From: Nitrospirales bacterium
Lineage (GTDB): Bacteria; Nitrospirota; Nitrospiria; Nitrospirales; UBA8639
Reading direction: 5' to 3'
DNA length: 64,000 nucleotides
NCBI GenBank assembly: GCA_020027205.1
Contig: JAHRAQ010000009.1
Coordinates: forward strand, 51,746-115,745
Part shown: positions 18,342 to 27,130 of the stretch, one piece after another
Layout of the letters: the number at the start of each line of letters is the position of its first letter
How positions within the stretch are numbered: position 1 is the stretch's first letter
Made by a program: the position numbers and the translations under genes
The notes under the pieces: model-generated
The model's database searches: none
What the model saw: the letters and a program-made list of their open reading frames with translations, nothing else
Told to the model about the DNA's origin: nothing

Positions 18342-19901
18342 ATGCCACGGCACGCTCACGAGATTGACGCCTTAAAAACCAAACTCCTGGAGATTCAACA
18401 CATCAGGGACGCCGCGGCCCTGCTGGCCTGGGACCAGGAAACCCAGATGCCGGCCGGCGGCGGTCAGGCCCGCGCCGGGCATCTGGCCACGCTGCGGACG
18501 CTCGCTCACGACAAGTTTATATCCGCCGACTTCGAAGCGTTGCTGCGGCGTGCCATGGACGACCCGGCCACCGACCCGGCCACCGACCCGACGCACCACG
18601 CGACGGAACCGGACGACGACGACGCCCAGGCCCTCCTCCGGGAAACCTGGATCGACTTCACCAACGCCCGCACGCTCCCGTCCGAGTTTGTGAATCGCCT
18701 GGAGCACGCCTGTTCGCTGGCCCGGCAGGTCTAGGTCGAGGCGCGCCGCGACAACGACTTCGCGCGGTTTCTTCCCCACCTTCGAACGCTCGTGACCCTG
18801 AAACGCGAAGAGAGCGAGCGCCGGGGTTACGCCGATTCTCCCTACGACGCGCTCCTGAATGTCTACGAACCGGGCGCCGCCGTCGCGCACCTGCACCCGC
18901 TGTTCGCCGCCCTTCGCGACGGGCTGACGGCATTGCTGCGGCAGGTTCGCGCCGCCCCGTCGCCGCCGGACGACCGCCTGTTGACACAGTACTTTGACCC
19001 CGCGCAACAAGTCGAATTCGGCCGACTGGCGTTGCGCGCCATGGGGTATGACTTTCAGCGGGGACGGCTGGACCTGTCGGCCCACCCCTGCACCACGGCC
19101 ATGCACCCCACCGACGTGCGCGTGACAACCCGTGTGTTTGAACGGGATTTCCCATCCTGCCTGTTCAGTTGCCTTCATGAGGGCGGGCACGGCCTCTACG
19201 AACAGGGCCTGCCCCGCGAACAGTACGGCACGCCGCTGGGCCAGCCGCTGTCGCTCGGCATTCACGAAAGTGTGTCGCGGTTGTGGGAAAATCAGGTCGG
19301 TCGATCCAAAAATTTCTGGACGCATTTTTTTCCGCTTCTCCGGCAGAGATTTCCCGCGCAACTCGGTGCGGTGTCCCCGGACGATTTTTACGCCGCCCTG
19401 AACACGGTCCGCCCGTCGCCGATTCGCGTGGAGGCGGACGAAGTCACGTACAACCTGCATGTGATGGTGCGGTTTGATCTCGAACGGGCCTTGCTGGAAC
19501 AGCGCATCGCCGTCGAGGACCTGCCGGCGTTGTGGCGGGAATCCATGCGGGACTATCTGGGCATTGTCCCCGAACGGGACGCCGAGGGCGTGCTGCAGGA
19601 CGTGCATTGGGCCATCGGGGAGTTCGGCTATTTCCCCACCTACACGCTGGGCAACCTGTACGCCGCGATGTGGTACGAACAGGCCCGCCGGGACGTCCCG
19701 GAGATGGACGACGACATCCGGCGGGGGCATCTGCATTCGCTCCGCGACTATCTCGACCGGAACATCCACCGGCACGGACGCCGCTATTCGTCCGCCGAAC
19801 TCCTGCGCCGCGTCACCGGCCACACGCTCGGCGTCGAGCCGTTGCTGGCGTATCTCCGGGCCAAAGTCGGCGGCGTGTACGGCTTCACCGCCGCGCCCTG
19901 A
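18342..19901 (+). pseudogene. M32 metallocarboxypeptidase interrupted by a single in-frame TAG
   Basis: A Taq-type carboxypeptidase of about 520 codons. The N-terminal part (LLAWDQETQMPAGGGQARA) runs to codon 130, then TAG (18732-18734), then VEARRDNDFARFLPHLRTLVTLKREE in the same frame. All catalytic parts follow intact: HEGGH (about 279-283), LYEQGL, GIHESVSRLWEN, and RVEADEVTYNLHVMVRFDLE. The family usually has Trp before the E-AR---NDF segment, so a TGG to TAG change would explain the stop. No frameshift or other decay is seen. It could be a young pseudogene, a base-call error, or a gene read by amber suppression. A DPAT repeat lies at about residues 75-84. Confidence 0.85.
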
Positions 19902-20051
19902 CGCGCGGGCCGGCGTGAGCGGCGTCCGCGTCCCGCCCGCGCGGCCGGCGTGACGCCGCGCGCACACCGGGGGCATGGTTGTATCGAAGGCGGTGATTGT
20001 ATTACTGTTCATGATTCGTTGTCATTCACCATTTTCCAAAGGAGCGTTACC

Positions 20052-20441
20052 ATGCGGCACTTTCAACACTTCACCCGGTCTTTCCTGACGACCGGCCTGT
20101 TCGCGCTGATTCTCTTCGCCGGCGTTGCCGGCATGGCGTTCGCGGACGAGAACGCGATGGACATGACGGATCAAAGCATGGGCATGATGGACGCGGACGC
20201 GCCCATGATCGACGTGAACACCGCCACCGTGAAGCAACTGGCCACGTTGCCGGGCATCGGCAAGGGGCTGGCGCAGCGCATCATCGACTATCGAACCGGC
20301 AACGGCACGTTCAAGAGCGTGCAGGAACTGACGAACATCGATGGCATTGGGAAAAAGACCCTGGCGAAAATTGAAGCGCTCGTCACCGTGGGCATGTCCG
20401 ACGAAATGGACATGGCGCCCACGGCGGAGTCGGCGCGGTAA
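20052..20441 (+). CDS. Secreted Met-rich ComEA-like helix-hairpin-helix protein
   Basis: 129 aa with a signal peptide ([21 protein letters not shown]), a methionine- and aspartate-rich linker ([18 protein letters not shown]), and one ComEA-type double HhH domain ([45 protein letters not shown]). ComEA proteins bind incoming DNA in the periplasm. Here the partner genes comEC and comF are not nearby. The start at 20052 follows AAAGGAG. The Met-rich linker could bind metal (inference). Confidence 0.85.
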   Translation: MRHFQHFTRSFLTTGLFALILFAGVAGMAFADENAMDMTDQSMGMMDADAPMIDVNTATVKQLATLPGIGKGLAQRIIDYRTGNGTFKSVQELTNIDGIGKKTLAKIEALVTVGMSDEMDMAPTAESAR

Positions 20442-20505
20442 TCACGCCACGGCGGGGCGGAGCCGGCGACCCGGCTTCGTCCCGTTGTTCATGCCGGCGC
20501 CGCCA

Positions 20506-21075
20506 TCACAACCCCAGCGCCGCCTTCAATCCGGGCACGGCGCGGGGAGACACGGAAAAGTCCCCGGCGACGTCGATGCGGGACGGCACCAGCATGACGG
20601 TGTGAAACGGAACGTCGAGCACGCGCACGGTGTCTTCGGGCCGGTTCGCCGCGCTGATTTCAACGTCCTCCACGGATTTCGTCATGGCGCCCACGTCCTG
20701 CGGCCCGTAGGTCTCCACGACGGAGTGCAGAATCGTCATCACCTGTTCGTTCGTCTCCCCGCCGGCCGCCGCCTCGCCCGACAGAAAGCGGAGACAGCCT
20801 TCCGCGCCCTCGGCCACGTCAAAGTTCCGCACCAGTTCTTTTCGGCGCAGCGCCAGCAAATCGTTGTCCAGTTCCCGGCTGAACGCCCCGTAGGGAAACC
20901 GCACAAAGTCATAATGCAGCCCGCGTACCCCCTTGCCGAGCATGTGTAATTCCGCCAGAAAAACCAGTTGGTGCACCTTCACGTCGCCGGCCATGGGCCA
21001 GGCGCGGTCCTGAATCACGCGCAGCGCGTACATCAGCAGCGTGCGATCAATCATCATGTCGTGCGGTGTTCGCAT
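20506..21075 (-). CDS. Possible Panacea/SocA-like (DUF4065-type) protein
   Basis: 189 aa from the ATG at 21075; an ATG at 21057 is an alternative and neither has a clear ribosome-binding site. The core DRTLLMYALRVIQD, KVHQLVFLAELHMLGKG, YDFVRFPYGAFSRELDNDLLALRRKELV has the order of Panacea-domain proteins (a K-hQ-LhF-AE helix, then a YGPFS-like turn and ELxxDL). These often act as antitoxins or proteolytic adaptors. The match is from memory and weak. No toxin gene adjoins it; it is convergent with the ComEA-like gene, with a GC-rich hairpin (20460-20477) between them. Confidence 0.45.
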   Translation of the reverse strand: MRTPHDMMIDRTLLMYALRVIQDRAWPMAGDVKVHQLVFLAELHMLGKGVRGLHYDFVRFPYGAFSRELDNDLLALRRKELVRNFDVAEGAEGCLRFLSGEAAAGGETNEQVMTILHSVVETYGPQDVGAMTKSVEDVEISAANRPEDTVRVLDVPFHTVMLVPSRIDVAGDFSVSPRAVPGLKAALGL

Positions 21076-21160
21076 GGAGTCTCGCCCGGACAGGCACCGG
21101 CGGCACGGCGGGACGGTCATCCTAACGGGAGATGACGGGCGCGTCAACGGACGGGCCGGC

Positions 21161-21252
21161 GGTGGCGGTGGTACTGCTGCTGCTGCTGGTGGTGCTGGTG
21201 GTGGTGGTGGTGGTGGTGGTGGTGGTGGTGACGGTGCTGGTGGTGCTGGTGG
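21161..21252. repeat. Trinucleotide microsatellite (GGT/GCT)
   Basis: About 90 bases of ggt, gct and gac triplets, with an uninterrupted run of more than ten ggt near 21196-21228, upstream of the Panacea-like gene. Reading frames through it give poly-Pro, poly-Val or poly-Gly shadows only. Confidence 0.95.
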
Positions 21253-21318
21253 CGTTGCCGCCACCACCGCCGTCGTCGTCACCGCGCCGATGCCGGTGCC
21301 GCCGCCGGCCGCCCCCCT

Positions 21319-21600
21319 CCGTCATTCCCGACATTTTTAATCGGGAATCCATCCTTCGGTTGTTTTTCCTCTTCCGCATCACAGACAAAAAAGGAAACAG
21401 AAAGATGGATTCCCGACAACTAACGTCGGGAATGACGGAGGGAAGAATGACGGAAGGAGGAATGACAGAAGGAGGAATGACAGAAGGAGGGGAAATGACG
21501 GCAAGGAGGAGGGAATGACGGAAGGAAGGCAAATGACGGAGAGGAGAAAGGCACGGGAATGACGGAAAGGGAATGACGGAAAGAGAAAGCGGGAATGCCT
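21319..21600. repeat. Facing family-A pair plus degenerate gaatgacgg array
   Basis: A plus unit (21319-21355) faces a minus unit (21403-21439). After it, 21431-21600 is a decayed array of gaatgacggaagga-type words spaced about 14-20 bases apart. Bases 21076-21686 therefore hold simple repeats and interspersed repeats but no gene that I can support. Confidence 0.85.
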
Positions 21601-21686
21601 GCCGCCGGCGTTTTTTAATCGGGGGACGGCGGGGGCGCCGACTTGACCCTTCATGACGTTTCGGTTCTAATACAATCCCTTCGCGC

Positions 21687-22202
21687 ATGGACCCGTCCCG
21701 TATGGCAAAGCCCACCAAAGAAATCGACGTGCTCAAACGGCACCTCTTGAAAAGCGGCCTGAAGTTGACCCGCCAGCGGCGGGACATCCTCACGACGTTT
21801 CTGAAAATGGAACACGTCACGGCCAAACAACTGTACCGGATGGTGTCCAGAAAGGACCCCCGCATCGGCCTGCCCACCGTGTACCGGACGCTGAAACTCC
21901 TGTGCGAAACCGGCCTCGCGAAAGAGCAGCATTTTGATCGGCAGTTCGGCGCGCAGACGCAGTTCGACAACGTGGCGCACAAAGGGCACCACGACCATCT
22001 CATCTGCACCCAGTGCGAAAAAATCATCGAGTTCGAAAATTGCCAGATCGAAACGCTGCAGGAAGAGGTCGCCAGAAAAAACGGGTTCACGATTCAAACC
22101 CACAAACTGGAGTTGTACGGCGCGCCCATACGGCTGTCCAACGGCGCGTGCAAAAACTGCGGGCGTACGCTGGCCGACGACACGAGGACCCCGCCGCTGT
22201 GA
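21687..22202 (+). CDS. fur: Fur-family metalloregulator
   Basis: Ferric uptake regulator, 171 aa. It has the winged-helix DNA-binding part (LKLTRQRRDILTTFLKMEHVTAKQLYRMV, PTVYRTLKLLCETGLA), then the metal sites: KGHHDHLICTQCEKIIEFE (HHDH plus Cys-x2-Cys) and a second Cys-x2-Cys (CKNCG). The Cys pairs indicate a structural zinc. It is followed with a 4-base overlap by an iron ABC transporter, which supports Fur over Zur or PerR. A second ATG at 21702 is an alternative start. Only a poor promoter (TTGACC, spacer 19, TAATAC) is seen upstream. Confidence 0.9.
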   Translation: MDPSRMAKPTKEIDVLKRHLLKSGLKLTRQRRDILTTFLKMEHVTAKQLYRMVSRKDPRIGLPTVYRTLKLLCETGLAKEQHFDRQFGAQTQFDNVAHKGHHDHLICTQCEKIIEFENCQIETLQEEVARKNGFTIQTHKLELYGAPIRLSNGACKNCGRTLADDTRTPPL

Positions 22203-23251
22203 AACGGGCCATGCGCCGCCGGGGCGGATGGCCGATGCCGGTCGCCGTCTGCGCGCCGGCGCTGCTGGCGGCGTTGCTGGCGGGCGCGCCCGCCGGCCAT
22301 GCCGGGGACGACCTTGTCGTCTACTCGGGGCGGGCGGAACGGTTCGTGCAGCCGGCCCTCGACGCCTTTCAGGCCGAATCGGGCATCGCCGCGCAAGTGC
22401 TGACGGCGGACAGCACGGCGCTGATCAACCGCCTGCACGCCGAAGGCGCCCGCACCGCCGCCGACGTCCTGATCACCAACGACGCCGGCTCGCTGGAACG
22501 CGCGCGCGAACTGGGACTCCTGCGCGCCCACGCATTCCCCGGTCTTGAAACCGCCATCCCCGCCCGGTTCCGTGCGCCGGACAACAGTTGGATTGGATTG
22601 TCGGGCCGCCTCTGGGTCATCGTCTACAACACCGCCCTGGCCGACCCCGGCGCACTGTTATCCATTCTGGACCTCGGCGAACCGGCATGGAACGGCCGCA
22701 TCGCCATCCCCGCCGCAGGCAGCGTCTATTTGCAAACCGGCGTGTCGGTGATTCGCGCCGTCATGGGGGACGCGGCGACCACCCGGTTTCTCCGGGGCGT
22801 CAAGCGGAACGCCGGCTCGTTTGTGTTCGAAAAAAACCGGCAGATTGTGGCGGCCGTGGCGCGCGGCGACGTCGCCGCCGGCCTAGTCAATCATTATTAT
22901 ATCCACCGCCACCTGGCCCAACATCCCGACGCGCCCATTGCCCTGCGGATGACCGACCAGGGCGAGCGGGGCATGGGGCTGATTCTGAATGCGGCGGGCG
23001 TGGGCATCACCGCGCACGTCAAACGCGAACACCTGGCCGCCGCGCAGGCCCTGGTGAAATTTCTGACCGCGCCCGAAGGCCAACTCCTGTTCGCGCACGC
23101 GAACAAGGAATATCCCCTGAATCCCCTCGTGCCCGCCGCGCCCGGCCTGCCGCCGCTGGACCATGTGCGGATTGCGGACGTCCGGCTGGACCGCCTGGCC
23201 GACCTTCGCGACCCCACCATGACCGTCATTGAAACCGTTGGACTCCGCTAA
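22199..23251 (+). CDS. Fe3+ ABC transporter, periplasmic binding protein (FbpA/FutA type)
   Basis: 350 aa with a signal peptide (VAVCAPALLAALLAGAPAGHA) and a type II binding fold. DLVVYSGRAERFVQPALDAFQAESGI, ADVLITNDAGSLERARELGLL, IGLSGRLWVIVYNT and GLVNHYYIHRHLAQHP are typical of the iron-binding family; the NHYY tyrosines are the expected ferric ligands. The C-terminal SxxEGQ-like FLTAPEGQLLFAHANKEYPLNP also fits. A GTG at 22199 (GTGA overlap with the fur stop, GAGG upstream) is preferred over the ATG at 22211. Confidence 0.88.
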   Translation: MKRAMRRRGGWPMPVAVCAPALLAALLAGAPAGHAGDDLVVYSGRAERFVQPALDAFQAESGIAAQVLTADSTALINRLHAEGARTAADVLITNDAGSLERARELGLLRAHAFPGLETAIPARFRAPDNSWIGLSGRLWVIVYNTALADPGALLSILDLGEPAWNGRIAIPAAGSVYLQTGVSVIRAVMGDAATTRFLRGVKRNAGSFVFEKNRQIVAAVARGDVAAGLVNHYYIHRHLAQHPDAPIALRMTDQGERGMGLILNAAGVGITAHVKREHLAAAQALVKFLTAPEGQLLFAHANKEYPLNPLVPAAPGLPPLDHVRIADVRLDRLADLRDPTMTVIETVGLR

Positions 23252-25061
23252 CCCGCCGCGGCCGCCGTCACGTTGGCCGCCATCACGTTGGCTGCCGTCG
23301 CGTTGGCTGCCGTCATGTTGGCTGTCATCGCGTTGGGCAGCGTCATTTTGGCCGCCGTCACTTCGTCCGCGCCTCCCCGATCCGTCGCTGCTGCCCGGCA
23401 TCGGCATGGCGCTGGTACTCATGCTGCCGCTGGGCTACGTGGTCGTGGCCGCCGCGACCACGGACCTTGCGGTCTGGCGCCGGCTCTGGACCACGCGCAT
23501 CCCGGAACTCCTGCTGAACACGCTCTCCCTGTCCGCGGGCGTCGCCGTTGTTGATCTCATCCTCGGTGTCTCGCTGGCCTGGATTGTCACCAGATACAGA
23601 TTTCCCGGCTCCGGAATCTGGGACTGGCTGTTAATGCTCCCCCTGGCCATCCCGTCCTACGTGCTGGCCTCCGCGTACACCCACATCCTGCACCGGGACG
23701 GGACGGCGGCGCACCTCTGGCGCCTCGTCGCCGGCCCGGACGCCTCGGTGTTTTCGCCGTTCAGTTTCGCGGGCGCCGTGCTGGTGCTCGCCCTGAACAC
23801 CTTTCCCTTTGTGTACCTCCTGGCCAGGTCGGCATTCCAACGTTTCAACGTCGCCTTCGAAGAAACCGCCCGCGCGACCGGCGCCGGCCGCCTGGCCGTG
23901 TTTTTCCGCGTGTCGCTTCCGGTCATCCGCCCGTCGCTGATGGCCGGACTGTTTCTGGCGACGCTGTACGTCGCGTCGGATTTCGGCGCGGTGTCGTTGC
24001 TGCGGTTTCAGACGTTCACCCATGCGGTGTATCAGCAAATGACCGGCCGGTTCGACAACGCCGCGGCCTCCTGCTTGAGCCTCGTGCTGGTCGGATGCGC
24101 CGGTGTCTTCGTCTTCGGCGAACGCCGGTTCCGGCGGCAAAGCCGGTTTTACCAGACCACCGGCCGGTATCGGCCGCCCGTGCCGCGCCCCTGCGGGCCG
24201 GCGGCGGCGCTGCTGCTGAACGGCGGTCTCCTGCTTGTCTTCATGGCCGCGTTCGGCCTGCCGGGCCTGTTGCTCATTCGATGGACGGTCGATGCGGTGG
24301 CCGCCGGCGAGGTGTCCCCCGGATTTGTCGGGCACATGTGGAACAGTCTGTCGCTGTCGGGGCTGACGGCCACCGCGGCCGTGGTCTGCGGCATGCCCCT
24401 CGCCTACGCGGCCACCCGGCGCCGCACCTGGGCCGGAACCCTGTGCGCGCAGGGGGCGTACACCGGCTACGTCCTGCCCGGGCCGGTCGCCGCGCTGGCC
24501 GTGCTGGTCGTGGTCTCGCACCTCATGCCGGCGTTGCACGGCACGATGCTCATTCTGCTGCTGGCCTGTCTGGTGCATTTGCTTCCCGTGGCGTTGCAGG
24601 GCATGGAGTCCGCGCTGCAGCAGGTCACCCCGAATCTGGAGGAAGCGGCGCGCAGCCTGGGCGCCAGGCCCGTTCAGAGTTTTCGGCGCGTCACCCTGCC
24701 GCTGGTCCGTGGCGGGTTTGCAAGCGCGTGGATTCTGGTCTTTGTCCAGTGCATGAAGGAACTGCCGGCGTCGCTCCTGCTGCGCCCGGCGGGGTTCGAC
24801 ACGCTCGCCGTACGAATCTGGCTGGAGGCCAGCGAGGAACTGTACCACCTCGCCGCCCCGCCGGCCCTGCTGATTGTGGTCATCACCATTCCCGTCGTGC
24901 TACTATGGAGCGGGGCGCTCGCGGGGCCTGGACGCCGTGACACGCGGGCGGACGCCGACGCTGCCGATGCTGACGCCGACGGCGCCGATGCTGACGCCGC
25001 TGGCGCCACCGGCGCGCCGTCAAGGGCGCCGACGGGTCGACGATTCAGGCGGTCGCCATGA
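23229..25061 (+). CDS. Fe3+ ABC transporter permease (FbpB type, fused two-domain)
   Basis: 610 aa with about 12 membrane helices in two homologous halves, as in FbpB/SfuB. Each half carries an EAA loop for the ATPase: FEETARATGAGRLAVFFRVSLPVIRPS and LEEAARSLGARPVQSFRRVTLPLVRGG. It follows the binding protein with a 23-base overlap from a TTG start; because the first 50 residues are a repeat-encoded SRWLP tract, the true start may be later (an ATG at 23406 lies just before the first helix). The C-terminus is a low-complexity Ala/Asp tail. Both ends look expanded by tandem repeats while the membrane core is normal. Confidence 0.88.
   Translation: MKPLDSANPPRPPSRWPPSRWLPSRWLPSCWLSSRWAASFWPPSLRPRLPDPSLLPGIGMALVLMLPLGYVVVAAATTDLAVWRRLWTTRIPELLLNTLSLSAGVAVVDLILGVSLAWIVTRYRFPGSGIWDWLLMLPLAIPSYVLASAYTHILHRDGTAAHLWRLVAGPDASVFSPFSFAGAVLVLALNTFPFVYLLARSAFQRFNVAFEETARATGAGRLAVFFRVSLPVIRPSLMAGLFLATLYVASDFGAVSLLRFQTFTHAVYQQMTGRFDNAAASCLSLVLVGCAGVFVFGERRFRRQSRFYQTTGRYRPPVPRPCGPAAALLLNGGLLLVFMAAFGLPGLLLIRWTVDAVAAGEVSPGFVGHMWNSLSLSGLTATAAVVCGMPLAYAATRRRTWAGTLCAQGAYTGYVLPGPVAALAVLVVVSHLMPALHGTMLILLLACLVHLLPVALQGMESALQQVTPNLEEAARSLGARPVQSFRRVTLPLVRGGFASAWILVFVQCMKELPASLLLRPAGFDTLAVRIWLEASEELYHLAAPPALLIVVITIPVVLLWSGALAGPGRRDTRADADAADADADGADADAAGATGAPSRAPTGRRFRRSP
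23263..23361 (+). repeat. 15-bp tandem repeat at the 5' end of the permease gene
   Basis: About six diverged copies of a 15-base unit (cgttggctgccgtca) encode the pentapeptide series SRWLP in the permease frame. The period keeps the frame whatever the copy number. At the other end of the gene (about 24950-25015) a 21-base unit containing gctgacgccgacggcgccgat is repeated and encodes Ala/Asp. Confidence 0.85.
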
Positions 25062-25126
25062 ACGGCGTCGAACGGGCGCCGGCCCCGCGCCGCCGGATGA
25101 CAAGATTCCATCACGCATTCTGAACC

Positions 25127-26254
25127 ATGCCGTCCGTCGCCGAATCACCCGTGGTGCTCGAGTTGACGAACGTCGCCTGCGCCTACGACGCGGGGCGTCC
25201 GGCCATTCAGGGGATTTCCTTTGCCGCGCGGCGGGGCGACGTCATCGGCCTGCTCGGCCCGTCGGGCTGCGGGAAGACCACCACGCTGCGGGCCATCGCG
25301 GGATTTGAGCCGGTGGCCGAGGGGGAAATCAGCATCAACGGCACACCCGTGGCGGCGGTGAACCGGCACGTCCCGCCCGAACGGCGGCAGGTCGGCATGG
25401 TCTTTCAGGATTACGCCCTCTTCCCCCACCTGACCGTCCGGGAGAACGTGGGATTCGGCGTGCGGCGCGGGCCGGCCGTCGACCGCCGCCGCCGCATCGA
25501 CGAGATGCTGGAGATGACCGGCCTGACCGACCTGGCCCGGCGTTACCCTCACGCCCTGTCGGGAGGTCAGCAACAGCGCGTGGCCCTGGCGCGCGCGCTG
25601 GCGCCCGCTCCCGTGCTGCTGTTGTTGGATGAGCCGTTCAGCAATCTGGACCCCGACATGACGTACCGGATGCGCGGGGACCTGCTGCGCCTGCTGAACA
25701 CCACCCGCACCACCGCCGTGCTCGTGACGCATGATCACGAAGAAGCGCTCGGCATGGCCGACACCGTGGCCGTCCTGCGGCACGGATGCCTCGAACAATG
25801 CGCGGCCCCGGAAACCGTCTACCATCTGCCGGCGTCGCCTTTCGTCGCGGAATGCGTGGGACAGGCGGATTTTATTCCCGGCGCCATTCGCGACGCCGTC
25901 GTGCACACGCCGCTCGGCAACTTTTTCGTCCCGCCGGACTATCCGGGCGGGCCGGAGGTCGTGGTCATGATTCGCCCCGACGACGTGCGCATCGACGACG
26001 CCGGCCCCTGGGCCGGCACCATTCACTCCCGGCAGTTTCAGGGCGCGGACATGCTGTACGGCATCCTGCTTGAGTCCGGCGACCTCGTTCACGGCAGCGC
26101 GCCGTCGACCCAACTGCTGCCACTCGACGCGCGGGTGCGCCTGCGCATTGATGCCGCTCACACGGTGGTCTTTGACCGGCACGCCGAACGCTCCCGGTGC
26201 GTGTGCAAGCGTGACGCGGCGCGGGGCCGTGCCCCGGAGGGGATTCGAGATTGA
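25127..26254 (+). CDS. Fe3+ ABC transporter ATP-binding protein (FbpC type)
   Basis: Energises the ferric importer. 375 aa: Walker A GPSGCGKT (residues 44-51), Q-loop VFQDYALFP, signature LSGGQQQR, Walker B LLLLDEP, H-loop THD. A C-terminal regulatory (TOBE-like) part follows with FVAECVGQADFIPGAI and VVVMIRPDDVRIDD. The CGKTTTLRAIAGFEPVAEGEI region and the tail resemble ferric and spermidine-type ATPases; the neighbours decide for iron. The last about 25 residues are Arg-rich and probably non-essential. A promoter-like TATAAT lies just after the stop. Confidence 0.92.
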   Translation: MPSVAESPVVLELTNVACAYDAGRPAIQGISFAARRGDVIGLLGPSGCGKTTTLRAIAGFEPVAEGEISINGTPVAAVNRHVPPERRQVGMVFQDYALFPHLTVRENVGFGVRRGPAVDRRRRIDEMLEMTGLTDLARRYPHALSGGQQQRVALARALAPAPVLLLLDEPFSNLDPDMTYRMRGDLLRLLNTTRTTAVLVTHDHEEALGMADTVAVLRHGCLEQCAAPETVYHLPASPFVAECVGQADFIPGAIRDAVVHTPLGNFFVPPDYPGGPEVVVMIRPDDVRIDDAGPWAGTIHSRQFQGADMLYGILLESGDLVHGSAPSTQLLPLDARVRLRIDAAHTVVFDRHAERSRCVCKRDAARGRAPEGIRD

Positions 26255-26274
26255 CACGCCGAGTCGTGTATAAT
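26251..26274 (+). promoter_or_regulatory. Promoter-like elements before the Spy/CpxP-like gene
   Basis: A perfect TATAAT (26269-26274) is preceded by a perfect TTGACA (26251-26256) but only 12 bases apart, too short for a standard sigma-70 promoter. The -10 may work with another -35 or with an activator. Confidence 0.4.
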
Positions 26275-26364
26275 TCGCGAGACGTTCGCGGGCGTCCGGG
26301 GAACACGCCCGGCGCCCGACGTCTCAACCAACCGTTCACCGATCATGCAAAGGAGGCACCTGAC

Positions 26365-27111
26365 ATGAACACCCCCACCATCTCTTACCGGCACATCCCC
26401 GTTGTCATGTTGCTGACGGCCGGCCTGTTGTCCCTGACCGCCTGCGGCGGATCTTCCCGCCATCACCCGTCACACGGCATGTCGTCGGGGTACGCGTACG
26501 CGCATAGCGGCAAATACAAGAAACACGGCGGCAACTACGACGCCGGGACTGCGCGGCACGGCGGTCATCACGACGGCAAGCACGGGAAACACGGCGGCGG
26601 TCGTCATGACGGCACATACAAAAAACACGGCGGCGGCCATGCCATGCATGGGTCGGGCCATCGAGCCTCGCACGCCAGGGGCCGCGGCGGCCATCAAGGC
26701 GCGGTGCGATTCATCGACCACGTGCTGAAATTTCAGGACGGGATGAGTTTGACGGACGAGCAGGTGCGGCGCCTTTACGCGATCAGGACACAGCACAAGA
26801 AAGACCGGATCGTCATGAAGGCCGACATCAAACTGGGCAACGTGGACCTGCATGAACTGTTGCGAACCAACACGGCGAGTTTGTCGGACATCGAAGCGCA
26901 ACTGAACGCCATTCATGCCGTGAAGACCAAACTGTATCTGGCCTCGATCAAAGCCAAACGCGCGGCCGTGGCCGTGCTGTCCAAGGAGCAGCGCGCGCGC
27001 ATGAACGCCATTCACAAACGCATCAAGGCCCGCGGCGGCATGGCGCATCACAACGGCGCCGGGCACAAGAAACACAGGGAACGACAGCACGGGGAATCCG
27101 AAAAGAAATAG
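26365..27111 (+). CDS. His-rich Spy/CpxP-like lipoprotein
   Basis: 248 aa. A lipoprotein signal (VVMLLTAGLLSLTAC, lipid on the Cys) is followed by about 100 residues dominated by His, Gly and Lys in KHGG-like repeats. The C-terminal half is an all-helical LTXXQ-type region: MSLTDEQVRRLYAIRTQHKKD, LGNVDLHELLRTN, and LSKEQRARMNAIHKRI. The paired LT-EQ and L--EQR motifs are those of Spy/CpxP/ZraP periplasmic chaperones, some of which bind metals. The His-rich arm suggests metal binding, which fits the iron genes upstream (inference). The start has AAAGGAGG upstream. Confidence 0.8.
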   Translation: MNTPTISYRHIPVVMLLTAGLLSLTACGGSSRHHPSHGMSSGYAYAHSGKYKKHGGNYDAGTARHGGHHDGKHGKHGGGRHDGTYKKHGGGHAMHGSGHRASHARGRGGHQGAVRFIDHVLKFQDGMSLTDEQVRRLYAIRTQHKKDRIVMKADIKLGNVDLHELLRTNTASLSDIEAQLNAIHAVKTKLYLASIKAKRAAVAVLSKEQRARMNAIHKRIKARGGMAHHNGAGHKKHRERQHGESEKK

Positions 27112-27130
27112 CCGGGGCGAGGGAACAGAA

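Noticed and set aside
18732..18734. Selenocysteine or pyrrolysine at the M32 stop
   Set aside because: Selenocysteine uses TGA. Pyrrolysine would need pyl genes, none of which are in the window, and the site looks like a former Trp.
21431..21600. CRISPR-like array of gaatgacgg words
   Set aside because: Irregular spacing, word too short, no unique spacers and no cas genes.
23273..23554. Separate small hydrophobic protein encoded by the 15-bp repeats in another frame
   Set aside because: It overlaps the permease, loses hydrophobicity after the repeats, and has no ribosome-binding site.
26251..26256. Standard sigma-70 promoter TTGACA/TATAAT before the Spy/CpxP-like gene
   Set aside because: The spacer is 12 bases, too short; kept only as promoter-like elements.
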